64,000 nucleotides of DNA from Bauldia sp. (GCA_028284325.1 JANQRX010000001.1:310001-374000), one strand, 5' to 3'; shown: positions 42,626 to 51,898, counted from the first letter of the stretch. Made by a program: numbers and translations. Notes: generated by a model from the letters alone, not told the origin.

Positions 42626-43426
42626 ATGCCAACCCCCATCCCGGCGTTTCTCATCAATCTCGACCGCAGCACGGCGCGGCTGGCGCACATGATGAGTGCC
42701 TTCGACAGGCTCGGGATCGCCTACGAGCGTGTGCCCGCCGTTGATGGCCAGGGTCTCGCGCCGGCGGAGCTGGCGGCCGCCGGACCGCTTATGACAGCCG
42801 GCGAGGTCGGCTGTTACCTCAGCCATCGCAGCGCCTGGGGCCGGATCGCTGCGTCGGGTGCGTCCTTCGGCGCCGTGTTCGAGGACGACATTCATGTCGC
42901 CGCGTCGCTCGCGACCTTTCTTGCCGCGCCCGACTGGATTCCGGACGATGCCGAAATCGTCAAGATCGATACGATGCTGAACACCGTCTACATGGACCGG
43001 AACGGCGCGCAGGCGCCGGCCGGCTACCGCCTTGCGCGGCTGCGCTCCACCCACTCCGGCGGCGCCGGTTACATTCTGGCATCGGTGGTCGCCGCCCGGT
43101 TGGTCGATGCCGCCGCCACGCCGGACCGCCCGGTGGACGCGGTTCTGTTCGAGGACGGGACCGGGACGCCGGCGGCGCATCGAATCTACCAGCTCGATCC
43201 CGCGCTTTGTATTCAGAACGATCAGGTCGCCGGCGCCGGGCACGACCCGGCGCTCGCCAGCGACATCCACGCGTCGCGCAAGGCCCACCGCCGGCGGCGG
43301 AAGACCCCGCTCACGCGCCTGCGCGACGAAGGCCGTCACGTCGCGGAGAGAATCGCCAGGACCGCCCATGGATGGCGCTCGGGCTACACTGCCCGTCGCA
43401 TCCCGTTTGCCGGAACGCACCAATGA
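42626..43426 (+). CDS. Glycosyltransferase family 25 (LPS type)
   Basis: The 266-residue protein matches GT25: IPAFLINLDRSTARLAHM at the start, RVPAVDGQGL, LTAGEVGCYLSH in the form MTAGEVGCYLSHRSAWGRI, and the GVFEDDI-like GAVFEDDIHVA. THSGGAGYILA is the late motif of the family. Such enzymes add galactose or similar sugars to lipopolysaccharide or glycoproteins. The long basic C-terminus is unusual. Its stop overlaps the GT10 start (ATGA). Confidence 0.85.
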   Translation: MPTPIPAFLINLDRSTARLAHMMSAFDRLGIAYERVPAVDGQGLAPAELAAAGPLMTAGEVGCYLSHRSAWGRIAASGASFGAVFEDDIHVAASLATFLAAPDWIPDDAEIVKIDTMLNTVYMDRNGAQAPAGYRLARLRSTHSGGAGYILASVVAARLVDAAATPDRPVDAVLFEDGTGTPAAHRIYQLDPALCIQNDQVAGAGHDPALASDIHASRKAHRRRRKTPLTRLRDEGRHVAERIARTAHGWRSGYTARRIPFAGTHQ

Positions 43427-44421
43427 CCAACGGCAAGGCGCCGCTGTCGATCAGCTTCCACAACTTTCACGACGCGTTCCGGCCGCGGAAGTCGTTTTTC
43501 GCCAGCGCCTTGTCCCAGGTCTATGACCTCGACATCGTGAGCGCCGGGCGCGACGTGCAGATCTCGAGCGTGTTCGGCCGCGAGCTTCTCCCGGTCGTGC
43601 CGGCCGGCCGGCCGTTGCGCGTGTGGTGGACGGGCGAAGCCCGCGACCCGCAACACCAGAGCTTCGACCTCTATTTCGGGTTCCGGCACGCCATGCCGCT
43701 CCTCGGCGGTGCGTGGCACCGCTACCCGTTGTGGATCACGTATCTCGACTGGTGGGACGAGACGTCGCCTTACCATGTCGGGCATCTGCTCGCGCCGCGG
43801 CAGCCCGGCGAGCGGTCGCGCTTCTGCAATTTCATCTACTCGGCGCCCGCGACGTTGCGAGCGGAGTTCTTCATGCAACTCGACGCCGCGCGCGGCGTCG
43901 ACAGTCTCGGCCGGCTTCTCAACAACACAACCGACAGCCCGCCGCGGGGCCGTCGAAGCAAGCTGGAGATTCTCGAGCAGTCGCTCTTCACCATCGCGTT
44001 CGAGAACCAGATCGCCGAGGGCTATGTGACCGAGAAGCTGCTGGAACCGCTGCTCGCGGGCTCGATCCCTATCTACTGGGGCACGGCGGACGCGGCGCGT
44101 GACTTCAACCCCGACGCCTTCATCGACGCGACCGCCTTCGACACGGTCGATGCGCTGGTAAGGCATGTGCTTGAGATCGCCGACGCACCGGAGCGCTACG
44201 AGGCGCTGGCCACGGCGCCGCCGTTTCGTGACAACGTGATCCCGGAGCGCTTCCGGCCGGACTACTTCGTCGATCGCATCAGCGAGGCGCTGGGCAGTGC
44301 CGGTCCGCGACCGTGGGAGCGGCGCGAATGGGTGCAGCCGTCACGGGCCTTCGGCAAGCGCGTCGAGGATCGGCTCAGGACGATGCGGCGCGCATGGGCG
44401 CGATTGCTGCGGCGGGTGTGA
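43423..44421 (+). CDS. Glycosyltransferase family 10 (alpha-1,3-fucosyltransferase-like)
   Basis: The 332-residue enzyme has the GT10 signature in the second half: FTIAFENQIAEGYVTEKLLE, LLAGSIPIYWG and FNPDAFID, close to the family pattern FxxxFENSxxxxYxTEKL. FCNFIYSAP is the preceding conserved strand. GT10 enzymes use GDP-L-fucose. In this cluster no fucose synthesis genes are seen but a GDP-L-galactose-forming epimerase is the next gene, so GDP-L-galactose is a possible donor. The C-terminus is rich in arginine and probably lies at the membrane. Confidence 0.88.
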   Translation: MTNGKAPLSISFHNFHDAFRPRKSFFASALSQVYDLDIVSAGRDVQISSVFGRELLPVVPAGRPLRVWWTGEARDPQHQSFDLYFGFRHAMPLLGGAWHRYPLWITYLDWWDETSPYHVGHLLAPRQPGERSRFCNFIYSAPATLRAEFFMQLDAARGVDSLGRLLNNTTDSPPRGRRSKLEILEQSLFTIAFENQIAEGYVTEKLLEPLLAGSIPIYWGTADAARDFNPDAFIDATAFDTVDALVRHVLEIADAPERYEALATAPPFRDNVIPERFRPDYFVDRISEALGSAGPRPWERREWVQPSRAFGKRVEDRLRTMRRAWARLLRRV

Positions 44422-44483
44422 ACTCTGTCGTCAGGCGGTGACACCGGGTATATAGCGTCCGTCCGATCAGGGAGAGGCATGTC

Positions 44484-45482
44484 TTGGAGCAGAAACGCGC
44501 ACTTGTTTGTGGGGCCGGGGGTTTTATCGGGCATCACATCGTGAACCGGCTTCGCGACGAGGGTTTCTGGGTCCGCGGCGTGGACCTCAAGCGGCCGCGG
44601 TTCTCCGCCACCCGGGCCAACGACTTCGTCGTCGGCGACCTTCGTGATCCGCTCATGGTCGGACGCCTGTTCGACGGGTCCTATGACGAGATCTACCAGC
44701 TTGCCGCCGACATGGGCGGCGCGGGATACATCTTCACCGGGGAGAACGACGCGGACGTGATGCACAACTCCGCGACGATCAACCTCAACATCCTCGACGC
44801 CTGTGTTCGCGTCCCGCCCGGCCGCGTCTTCTACTCCTCGTCGGCCTGCATCTATCCCGAATACAACCAGCTCGATCCCGATGATCCGAAATGCTGGGAA
44901 GACAGCGCCTATCCCGCCGCGCCCGACAGCGAATACGGTTGGGAGAAGCTCTTCAGCGAGCGCCTCTATCTGGCCTACGCCCGCAACCACGGCCTGACGG
45001 TCCGGATTGCGCGCTACCACAACATCTTCGGCCCCGAGGGAAGCTGGAACGACGGCAAGGAGAAGGCGCCGGCCGCGATCTGCCGCAAGGTGGCCATGGC
45101 GGCGGACGGCGGGACGGTGGAGATTTGGGGCGACGGATCGCAGACACGATCGTTTCTCTTCATCGAAGAGTGCCTCGAAGGCACGCTGCGCCTGACGCGG
45201 TCGGACTTTGAAGGACCCGTCAACATCGGCTCCGACGAGATGATCAGCATCAACGGCCTGGCCGATCTGGTTGCCGATATCGCGGGCAAGGTCATCGTCA
45301 AGACCCACGTTTCAGGACCGACCGGCGTGCGCGGCCGCACCTCCGACAACAGGTTGATCGCCGAGAAGCTTGGCTGGAGGCCGCAGGCGAGCTTGCGCGC
45401 GGGGCTGACCGAGACCTACCGCTGGATCGAAGGGCAGGTCGCCGCCCTCGATCTCAAGGCGCCGGAGGCGGCGCTTCCGTGA
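44484..45482 (+). CDS. GDP-mannose 3,5-epimerase
   Basis: The 332-residue SDR enzyme strongly resembles plant GDP-mannose 3,5-epimerase, which makes GDP-L-galactose (and GDP-L-gulose) from GDP-D-mannose. Key segments are LVCGAGGFIGHHIVNRL, LAADMGGAGYIFTGENDADV, SSSACIYPEYNQ (active-site cysteine 122), YGWEK (Y151 and K155), RYHNIFGPEGSWNDGKEKAP and GDGSQTRSFLFIEECLEG. The start is TTG at 44484 with GGAGAGG upstream; an ATG at 44479 leads to a short wrong frame. It overlaps the next gene by GTGA. Confidence 0.92.
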   Translation: MEQKRALVCGAGGFIGHHIVNRLRDEGFWVRGVDLKRPRFSATRANDFVVGDLRDPLMVGRLFDGSYDEIYQLAADMGGAGYIFTGENDADVMHNSATINLNILDACVRVPPGRVFYSSSACIYPEYNQLDPDDPKCWEDSAYPAAPDSEYGWEKLFSERLYLAYARNHGLTVRIARYHNIFGPEGSWNDGKEKAPAAICRKVAMAADGGTVEIWGDGSQTRSFLFIEECLEGTLRLTRSDFEGPVNIGSDEMISINGLADLVADIAGKVIVKTHVSGPTGVRGRTSDNRLIAEKLGWRPQASLRAGLTETYRWIEGQVAALDLKAPEAALP

Positions 45483-46513
45483 ATGCAGTCCTGATCACGA
45501 CCACGATCTATGTACCGTCGGTCCTGCGCCTCTATCGTCGCCTGGGACCGGATGTGCCCTTCATCGTCATCGGTGACCGGAAGACGCCCGAAGACGAGGT
45601 CCGCAGTTTTCTCGCCGAGCTTGGCAACGCCACGTTTCTGGGCGTCGAAGACCAGATCGGTCTGGATTACGCCTGTTCGGAAGCGATCGGCTGGAACACG
45701 ATCATGCGGCGGAACATCGGCATCCTCGAAGCCGCCAAACGGAATCCCGATATCATCATTACGATCGACGACGACAACATCCCGGTCGACCGTGCCTATT
45801 TCAGTGATTTCGCCGACATCTTCGCGAGCGACTTTGCGGGTCTTTGCGCGGACCAGCCGTCGGGCTGGTTCAATGCGGCCGCGTTCCTGGAGCCGCCGAC
45901 GTACCATCGCGGTTTTCCCTATTCGCAGCGGTCGACTGCCGACGCCGAGGTGACGCTGAAGGGCGTGACGGATCAGCGCGTGGGTGTGGCGGCCGGACTG
46001 TGGGCCGGTGATCCCGACATCGACGCCATGACGCGGATTGCCCTGCCCACCCAGGTGCGGACATGGTCGCGGTCCATCGATGGCGGGCTCGTCGTGTCGC
46101 CGGACAACTACGGGCCCTACAACACGCAGAACACTGCCATCAGAGCCGAGCTCGCGGCGCTGCTGCACGTGTGGGTCGATGTCGGCCGCTACGACGACAT
46201 ATGGGCCTCCTACGTCGCCGAGCGCATCATGCGCGACCTCGGCTACGTGGTCCATTTCGGCAAGCCGCTGGTGTGGCAGCAGCGCAATGTGCAGAACCTT
46301 TGGAAGAACCTCGGCGACGAGATGCTGGGCATGCAGTCGACAGACGCCTTCATCGATTGCCTCGAGGGCCTCGTCTTTGCGTCGACCGATGTCCTGGATC
46401 GCTTGCGGCAGGTCTACGAGGCGGTCGCGAAACTGACGTTCATGCCCGAGCGGACGGTGCGGGCAGGGCTGGCGTTCTGTGATGACTACGAGCGCGTGGC
46501 GCGCGCTGCGTAA
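45479..46513 (+). CDS. STELLO/reversibly-glycosylated-protein-like glycosyltransferase
   Basis: The 344-residue protein begins (GTG start) AVLITTTIYVPSVLRLYRRLGP, then FIVIGDRKTPEDEV. DYACSEAIGWNTIMRRNIGILEA and IIITIDDDNIP (a D-D-D metal motif) follow, as do YGPYNTQNTAIRAELAALL and FGKPLVWQQRNVQNLWKNL. This pattern resembles the RGP/STELLO group of GT-A proteins known from plants and some bacteria, whose members act on arabinose or cellulose-type glycans. The precise activity is open. It overlaps the epimerase gene and closes the first plus-strand glycan block. Confidence 0.55.
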   Translation: MNAVLITTTIYVPSVLRLYRRLGPDVPFIVIGDRKTPEDEVRSFLAELGNATFLGVEDQIGLDYACSEAIGWNTIMRRNIGILEAAKRNPDIIITIDDDNIPVDRAYFSDFADIFASDFAGLCADQPSGWFNAAAFLEPPTYHRGFPYSQRSTADAEVTLKGVTDQRVGVAAGLWAGDPDIDAMTRIALPTQVRTWSRSIDGGLVVSPDNYGPYNTQNTAIRAELAALLHVWVDVGRYDDIWASYVAERIMRDLGYVVHFGKPLVWQQRNVQNLWKNLGDEMLGMQSTDAFIDCLEGLVFASTDVLDRLRQVYEAVAKLTFMPERTVRAGLAFCDDYERVARAA

Positions 46514-46531
46514 GACCGGCCGCGATGCCGT

Positions 46532-47473
46532 TCAGCGGAACGGATCGATGAGGTACCTGTTCGCGAAGGCCTCGGTGGTGTAGCTGCGCATGGCCCTGTC
46601 GAACGCCCGGTCGACCACGTCCCGGTAGGCGTCGTAATTGCCGAGCACCTCCGCCAGGGTCTCTTCGAGGCGGTCAGGCTCGTAGTAGATGAACTCCTTC
46701 TGCGGCTGGAAGTATCGCTCGATGACGTTCCAGCGATCCTTGCGGCACAGGATCAGGCTCCGGCAGAAGGCAGCCTCGAACGTTCGGGATTTGAGCTGCG
46801 GCGCGAGATAGACCTTCTCCTTGCGCAGGAACAGGCCCTCGGCCATGTCGTCGAAGGCGGCGTTCTCGCGGTAGCGCGGCAGCCGGCGGACGTATCGGGC
46901 ATGGTATCTGTTGAGGAACAAGACGTTGTGGACCAGCGTCACCTTGGCGCCGGCGATAATTTGGAGCTTCTCCTGGTAGCCGACATCGTGATGGGTCACC
47001 ATCTCGTGTTTGCTGCCCGACACGAACGCGTATCTGTAACGCGAGAGCGTTCTGACCGCGTCGACAAGCTCGGCGGAATGGACGTGCCCGGTATAGACGA
47101 CATCATGGGTCTTGGCCGTTTCCGCCGGGACGTGGCGCTCGTTGAAGGGGAAGAAGACCGCCCGACGAATGGCGCGCTCGTTGCCCGGCGCCTCGCGCCA
47201 TTCGGTCGTGTAGGGGCATATGGACAGGATGACGTCGAACAGGTCGCCGTCTTCGTACCTGTTGAGGCCGTTGTCCTTCACGACGAAGCGATTCGGTTCC
47301 TCCAACTCGAGGTAGACCACCCGATCCGTGCCCTTGCGCTGCCGCAGGGCGGCGATATCGGAGTGTCCCGCGACAAGCAGATAGTCGGCGCAACGGTCGC
47401 TGAACCGGCCGAAATCGAAGAATCGCGCCGGATCCCACGGGTATGTCGCTTCGATGCCGGTGACTACGCGCAT
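46532..47473 (-). CDS. Glycosyltransferase with GT-B C-terminal domain
   Basis: The 313-residue protein has no strong N-terminal motif. The C-terminal part LKSRTFEAAFCRSLILCRKD, EFIYYEPDRLEETLAEVLGN and AMRSYTTEAFANRYL follows the Glyco_trans_1_2 pattern, where an arginine/glutamate pair (SRTFE) marks the donor site. The middle part has HDVVYTGHVHS. It probably transfers a sugar in the surface glycan. It is encoded opposite to the block at 41.8-46.5 kb. Confidence 0.6.
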   Translation of the reverse strand: MRVVTGIEATYPWDPARFFDFGRFSDRCADYLLVAGHSDIAALRQRKGTDRVVYLELEEPNRFVVKDNGLNRYEDGDLFDVILSICPYTTEWREAPGNERAIRRAVFFPFNERHVPAETAKTHDVVYTGHVHSAELVDAVRTLSRYRYAFVSGSKHEMVTHHDVGYQEKLQIIAGAKVTLVHNVLFLNRYHARYVRRLPRYRENAAFDDMAEGLFLRKEKVYLAPQLKSRTFEAAFCRSLILCRKDRWNVIERYFQPQKEFIYYEPDRLEETLAEVLGNYDAYRDVVDRAFDRAMRSYTTEAFANRYLIDPFR

Positions 47474-47610
47474 GGATCCGCTTGTCGCAAATCCACAGGA
47501 CCGACGCCAGTACTCCAGCGAACGGATCGGAGATTAACGCCGGCGATCGGGCGACCCCTTCCGTGCCGCGTCGAATGGACGCCGGACGGTGCCGACGTCG
47601 TCAAAGGTCA

Positions 47611-48320
47611 TCAACCTTGGGTGTAGACATCGCCCCAACCGTCCGGCCCGAGATCGCCAATGGCCGAGATCACCGCGTCGCCGTCGGTCCAGTCGTCGAA
47701 CAGAAGCTCCGCCGACTCGCCCAACGACAGGTTGAACCCGCGGTAGCCGAGCTCCGCCAGGCGTTCGAGGCAAGCCTGCGCATGGTCGACGAACTCGCGG
47801 GTGAACTCGAACGACAGGAAAGCGACACGTTGCGTGAGCCCGGCCAGCACCTCGCGCTCGTGTCCCTCGACGTCGATCTTGCAGAAGCGCGGCAGGCCGT
47901 AGTCTTCGATGAGCTGATCCAGCGTTGTGACCGGGCAGCTCAGCGTTTTGGACGCTTACCCCCTCCAGTCTTGACGAGAGCCAATGCGGCGAGAACGTCG
48001 AGAGAATATCGTGCTCGGCGACATGCATGTCCATCGTGCCCGGCTCCGAGGACACCCCTTTCTCGACGATGACGGCATCCTTGCCGGTCGCCCACGCGCG
48101 CAGTCCGTCCGCCAGCCACGGCTGCGGTTCCACCGCGATTACCCGGGCGCCGAGCTTGAGCATCGTTTTTCGATCGGCTGCCCTGGTTGGTGCCGACGTC
48201 AAAGGCCAGGTCCGACGCGCCAAGGAAGCGCCCGTAAAGACGCAGCCACGCTCGTCTCCGGGCGACACGCTGCGGGCGCGTCAGGAGCTTGTGCAGGAGT
48301 TTTCGCGACCAATGTCCCAT
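47611..48320 (-). pseudogene. FkbM-family methyltransferase gene with two frameshifts
   Basis: Three pieces in three frames join into one FkbM protein. From ATG 48320: WSRKLLHKLLTRPQRVARRR to LAFDVGTNQGS. Then in the next frame DRKTMLKLGARVIAVEPQPW to LEGVSVQNAELP. Then in the third frame VTTLDQLIEDYGLPRFCKID and VEGHEREVLAGLTQRV, ending DVYTQG. Each break can be repaired by dropping one C: one near 48166 (in the GGC on the plus strand) and one near 47932 (in the GGG/CCC). Two breaks in 700 bases suggest decay, unless this is a low-quality stretch of sequence. It lies between a glycosyltransferase and another FkbM gene. Confidence 0.85.
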
Positions 48321-48330
48321 CCTTGCCCGT

Positions 48331-50151
48331 CTACCGTTCGCGGATCCTCTCGTGCCGCTGGGTGAAGGACCGGAAAAACCGCCAACGCGGCAGAGCCGGC
48401 GCCTTTCCCTCGCTGCGCAGGGCGGACCAGTAGCTGTCGATGGCGGCTTCGAGTTTGCCGTAGGTTTCAGCGCTCGGGAAGTCGTGGCGGTACTTGCGTG
48501 GCAGGTACTTCCGCCAGCGCCTGGCGGCGCGATAGAGCGCGAATGCGACGTCGACCTCGCGTCGAAGCCGAAGGCGGTGCTTGCGCATCCAGGCCCGGTC
48601 GGCCCCGTTGACCATCGCCTGGACGCTGTCTTCGGCCGCGCCATCGTCGATGGTGGGCACCGGCGCCCCTCCGAAGCGACGCCAGAAGCCATCCAGCGCC
48701 CACGGTGCGAAATCCTCGAAGTCGCGCGTGGCCGGCCGGACGATACGCGCATCCTGGCCGTCGTCGGCCAGCAGCGCGGCCATGAGCGAATAGCTGGAGT
48801 TGCAGTAGAGCGCGACGTCGGCGTGCATCAGCGCCAGGAAGTCCAGGAGGTGCGGCGGCACCTGCGCGGGCGGGGCCGGCCCGGCCGACCGGCCGACGGC
48901 CTCAAGCAGCGCGGCCCCGGCCGCAGGCTCGTTGGTGGCGATGTGAACGGCGTCGCCGGGCCGCAGGATCTTGACCAGTTCATCGGTGTACCAGGCGCTC
49001 GGCGCCTGTGACAGGATTCCGAACGGTTCGCCGTCGCCCAGCGGAAAGTAGTCGCCCCGTCGCACATGGGCCGCCACCAGCCTTTGCCGGCCGCCCTCGG
49101 TCACGTCGTCGAGCCACGCCCTGAAAGCCTCCATGACCGGCGCCTGCGGCCGGAACAGGCGACGAAAGAGATCACGGTGCCGGAGCAGCGTTTTCGGCAG
49201 CTCCTGATAGAACCCGGCAGCGAAACCTAGGTCGACGGGTGCCCGCCTTACCTGCCAGAGATTGAGAGGATCGAGGCTGCCGTCGTCAAACACCACCACG
49301 GGATAGCCGCGCGGCCTGCTCCATGACGGCAGGTCAAGGCCGTCGAACTCGCGCGTCCATTCGGGCAGGGCAGGACGCGCGCCCGTTCGCAGGCAGTAGA
49401 AATAGAGAAACGCGAGCTGAAAGAGCTGGTTGGCGAACCGGCCATTGGCGCCGAAGTCCGGAATCTCGACGATGCCGCGGCGCACCGCCTCCGGCCCGAG
49501 CAGGTCATAGGGATCGGTGACGAAATGGCTGCGCACATAGACCGCGTCGCCCCAGTAGCGCGAGAACGCCATGTCGACGTGCACGCGGACGAATCCCGCA
49601 TCGAACAGGAAAGCGTCGATATCCTCGATGTCCGGCTGTCCGTCGTAGAGTTCCGCGAAGCTGATCTCGCATTGGATGACGTCGCAGTGGCGCAGATAGT
49701 CACGCGCACCCGACAGCGCCCGCAATTCGGCGCCCTGGATGTCGAGGATCAGCACATTGTACGCAGCCGGGTCGAGATTCGCCTCGGCGAGATGGGTGTC
49801 GAGCCTGCGCGTCGTCACGGCGATCGTGGGTTCCTGTGTGATCTCGGAATAGAGGTCGCGGTGGTGCTTGAGCGGCAGGAGCGATGCCGACATGTCGGCG
49901 CTGGTCAGCCACAAGTCGGCTTCGCCGTCCTCGTCGCCGATGGCGACGTTGGCCATGGTGACGCTGTCGCGTCCGGCGACGTGGTCGCGGAGCTTCTGAA
50001 AGACGGCGGGCTGCGCTTCGATGAGGTGGAGTTCCGAACATCCGGCCGCCAGCAGGTCCCTGACCTCGCCGCCGATGTGGGCGCCGATCTGGATCGCGCC
50101 GCGCGGGGTGATCCCGAACGTCCGCATCGCCGGGCCGATATGGGCCGTCAT
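48331..50151 (-). CDS. FkbM methyltransferase fused to GT11-like fucosyltransferase
   Basis: ATG at 50151 gives a 606-residue two-domain protein. Residues 1-210 are an FkbM-type methyltransferase: ITPRGAIQIGAHIGGEVRDL, LHLIEAQPAVFQKLRDHV and YNVLILDIQGAELRALSGA (a variant of the KIDVEGxE motif). From about 235 a GT11-like domain follows: FGANGRFANQLFQLAFLYFY, RLVAAHVRRGDYFPLG (the H-x-R-R-x-D-Y motif that binds the GDP part of GDP-fucose), and a late CNSSYSLMAALLA. The tail is basic. One polypeptide could thus add a sugar and O-methylate it. The neighbouring FkbM gene is broken. Confidence 0.82.
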   Translation of the reverse strand: MTAHIGPAMRTFGITPRGAIQIGAHIGGEVRDLLAAGCSELHLIEAQPAVFQKLRDHVAGRDSVTMANVAIGDEDGEADLWLTSADMSASLLPLKHHRDLYSEITQEPTIAVTTRRLDTHLAEANLDPAAYNVLILDIQGAELRALSGARDYLRHCDVIQCEISFAELYDGQPDIEDIDAFLFDAGFVRVHVDMAFSRYWGDAVYVRSHFVTDPYDLLGPEAVRRGIVEIPDFGANGRFANQLFQLAFLYFYCLRTGARPALPEWTREFDGLDLPSWSRPRGYPVVVFDDGSLDPLNLWQVRRAPVDLGFAAGFYQELPKTLLRHRDLFRRLFRPQAPVMEAFRAWLDDVTEGGRQRLVAAHVRRGDYFPLGDGEPFGILSQAPSAWYTDELVKILRPGDAVHIATNEPAAGAALLEAVGRSAGPAPPAQVPPHLLDFLALMHADVALYCNSSYSLMAALLADDGQDARIVRPATRDFEDFAPWALDGFWRRFGGAPVPTIDDGAAEDSVQAMVNGADRAWMRKHRLRLRREVDVAFALYRAARRWRKYLPRKYRHDFPSAETYGKLEAAIDSYWSALRSEGKAPALPRWRFFRSFTQRHERIRER

Positions 50152-50324
50152 GGAATGTCCCTGGCTTGCGGGTGGGTACTGCCGGCGCTCGTCCCGTCGT
50201 CCATCGCGCCTGATGCGACGAATCCGGTGCACCGGCGGGCAACGCGAGACATCAGGACAGGCATACGGTAGAGGTAACCCATACGCTGTCTAATGGCGAT
50301 CAGTAACCGGATTGCGCGCAGGCA

Positions 50325-50783
50325 ATGAGCGACCGAAGCGATTCAGTTGAGCACGTGCGTTTCCGCGATCGGCTGCTCGCGATCATTGTGCGCGACCGCC
50401 ACAGCGTTTCGGGCGTGCACTTCTTCACCGACGGCGACCTGTCGCAGCAATTGGCGCAGATGTCCCACCGGGCCGGCAAGACGATCGAACCGCATGTCCA
50501 CAATCGCGTCTCCCGTGAGGTCCATTTCACCCAGGAAGTGTTGTTCATCAAGCGTGGCAAGCTGCAGGTCGATTTCTATCCGGAGGACGACGTCTACCGC
50601 GAGAGCCGGGTTCTGAACGCCGGCGACGTCATCCTGCTGATCGACGGCGGACACGGTTTCAGGGTTCTCGAAGACGTCGACATGATCGAAGTAAAACAGG
50701 GTCCGTATCTCGGCGACGACGACAAGCGCTGTTTCCCGGCCGTCGCGTTCGAGAAAACCAGGATCGGAAGCCCGACCGCGTGA
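50325..50783 (+). CDS. Cupin-fold protein near the aminotransferase
   Basis: The 152-residue protein has a cupin pattern: IEPHVHNRVSREVHFTQEVLFIKRGKLQVDFY with metal-type histidines, then GDVILLIDGGHGFRVLEDVDMIEVKQGPY. It resembles WxcM/FdtA-like proteins and other cupins that tune nucleotide-sugar pathways, but no specific family is certain. The stop overlaps the DegT-like start (GTGA), so it belongs to sugar biosynthesis. Confidence 0.72.
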   Translation: MSDRSDSVEHVRFRDRLLAIIVRDRHSVSGVHFFTDGDLSQQLAQMSHRAGKTIEPHVHNRVSREVHFTQEVLFIKRGKLQVDFYPEDDVYRESRVLNAGDVILLIDGGHGFRVLEDVDMIEVKQGPYLGDDDKRCFPAVAFEKTRIGSPTA

Positions 50784-51898
50784 TCAGGGTCAGCGAGCCT
50801 TTCGTCCCGCCTGAGAGCGAAGCGCTCGTTAGCGAATGCGTACGGTCCGGCTGGATATCCTCGGCCGGCACGTTCGTCGATCGGTTCGAGACGGAGTGGG
50901 CCGCCTATTGCGGGGCAGAACACGGCGTCGCGGTCAGCAGCGGCACCGCGGCCCTGCACGTTGCCATGGAAGCGCTGGACCTGGCGCCGGGCGACGAGGT
51001 CGTCATGCCTTCCTTCACGATCATCTCGTGCGCCACGGCCATTCTTGCCGCCGGCGCCGTCCCCGTGCTGGTCGACAGCGATCCCGCGACCTGGTGCATG
51101 GATCTCGACGAGGTCGAGGCGAAGTTGTCGCCCCGCACCCGTGCCGTCATGCCGGTACACGCCTTCGGTCATCCGGTCGACCTGCGCCGCCTGCGCGGGA
51201 TCACCGACCGTCACGACCTGGTCATCGTCGAAGATGCCGCCGAGGCCCACGGCGCCGAAGTGAACGGCGAGCGCGTGGGCGGTCTCGGTGACCTCGGTTG
51301 CTTCAGCTTCTACGCCAACAAGATTGTGACGACGGGTGAGGGCGGCATGGTCGTCACCGACGACGCGAGGTTCGCGGACCGCATGCGAAGCCTGCGCAAC
51401 CTTTGTTTCGGCGCCGAGCAGCGCTTCCGTCATGAGCGGCTTGGCAACAACTATCGGATCACCAATCTGCAGGCGGCGCTGGGCGTCGCCCAACTGCCGC
51501 ACATCGAAGCGAACATCACGCGCAAGCGCCGGATTACAGCGGCCTACAACAGGCTTCTCGGCGACGTGCCGGGCCTGACCCTTCCGATTGAGAAAAGTTG
51601 GGCACGCAGCGTCTACTGGATGTACGGGATCGTGCTCGATGACGGTCTTCCGCTGGACGGCGACGACCTGGCGGCGCGGCTGCGCGCCCGCGGTGTCGAC
51701 ACGCGTCCGCTGTTTCTCGGCATGCACGAACAGCCCGCTCTGCTGAAGCGCGGCCTGTTCGCGGGCGAACGTTATCCGGTGGCGGAGCGACTCGCGCGCC
51801 GCGGGCTTTATCTCCCGTCGGGGCTGACGATCACCGAAGACGAGATCGAGACCGTCGCGCGGGCCGTAGCCGACATCGTCAGCGAGGTCAGCCGGTGA
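50780..51898 (+). CDS. DegT/DnrJ/EryC1 aminotransferase, perosamine-synthase-like
   Basis: These PLP enzymes aminate keto-sugars. The 372-residue protein (GTG start) has VSSGTAALHVAMEAL, PSFTIISCATAILAAGAVPV, MPVHAFGHPVDL, VIVEDAAEAHGAE and FSFYANKIVTTGEGGMVV with the PLP lysine K181. Late features are LGNNYRITNLQAALG and ARSVYWMYGIVLDD. The sequence resembles GDP-perosamine synthase (acting on GDP-4-keto-6-deoxymannose). The GDP-mannose dehydratase it would need is not in the window. It overlaps the cupin gene before and the methyltransferase gene after. Confidence 0.86.
   Translation: MIRVSEPFVPPESEALVSECVRSGWISSAGTFVDRFETEWAAYCGAEHGVAVSSGTAALHVAMEALDLAPGDEVVMPSFTIISCATAILAAGAVPVLVDSDPATWCMDLDEVEAKLSPRTRAVMPVHAFGHPVDLRRLRGITDRHDLVIVEDAAEAHGAEVNGERVGGLGDLGCFSFYANKIVTTGEGGMVVTDDARFADRMRSLRNLCFGAEQRFRHERLGNNYRITNLQAALGVAQLPHIEANITRKRRITAAYNRLLGDVPGLTLPIEKSWARSVYWMYGIVLDDGLPLDGDDLAARLRARGVDTRPLFLGMHEQPALLKRGLFAGERYPVAERLARRGLYLPSGLTITEDEIETVARAVADIVSEVSR

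Noticed and set aside
44479-44540. ATG at 44479 as start of the GDP-mannose epimerase
   Set aside because: It is in another frame and stops after about 19 codons. TTG at 44484, with a good ribosome binding site, gives the complete enzyme.
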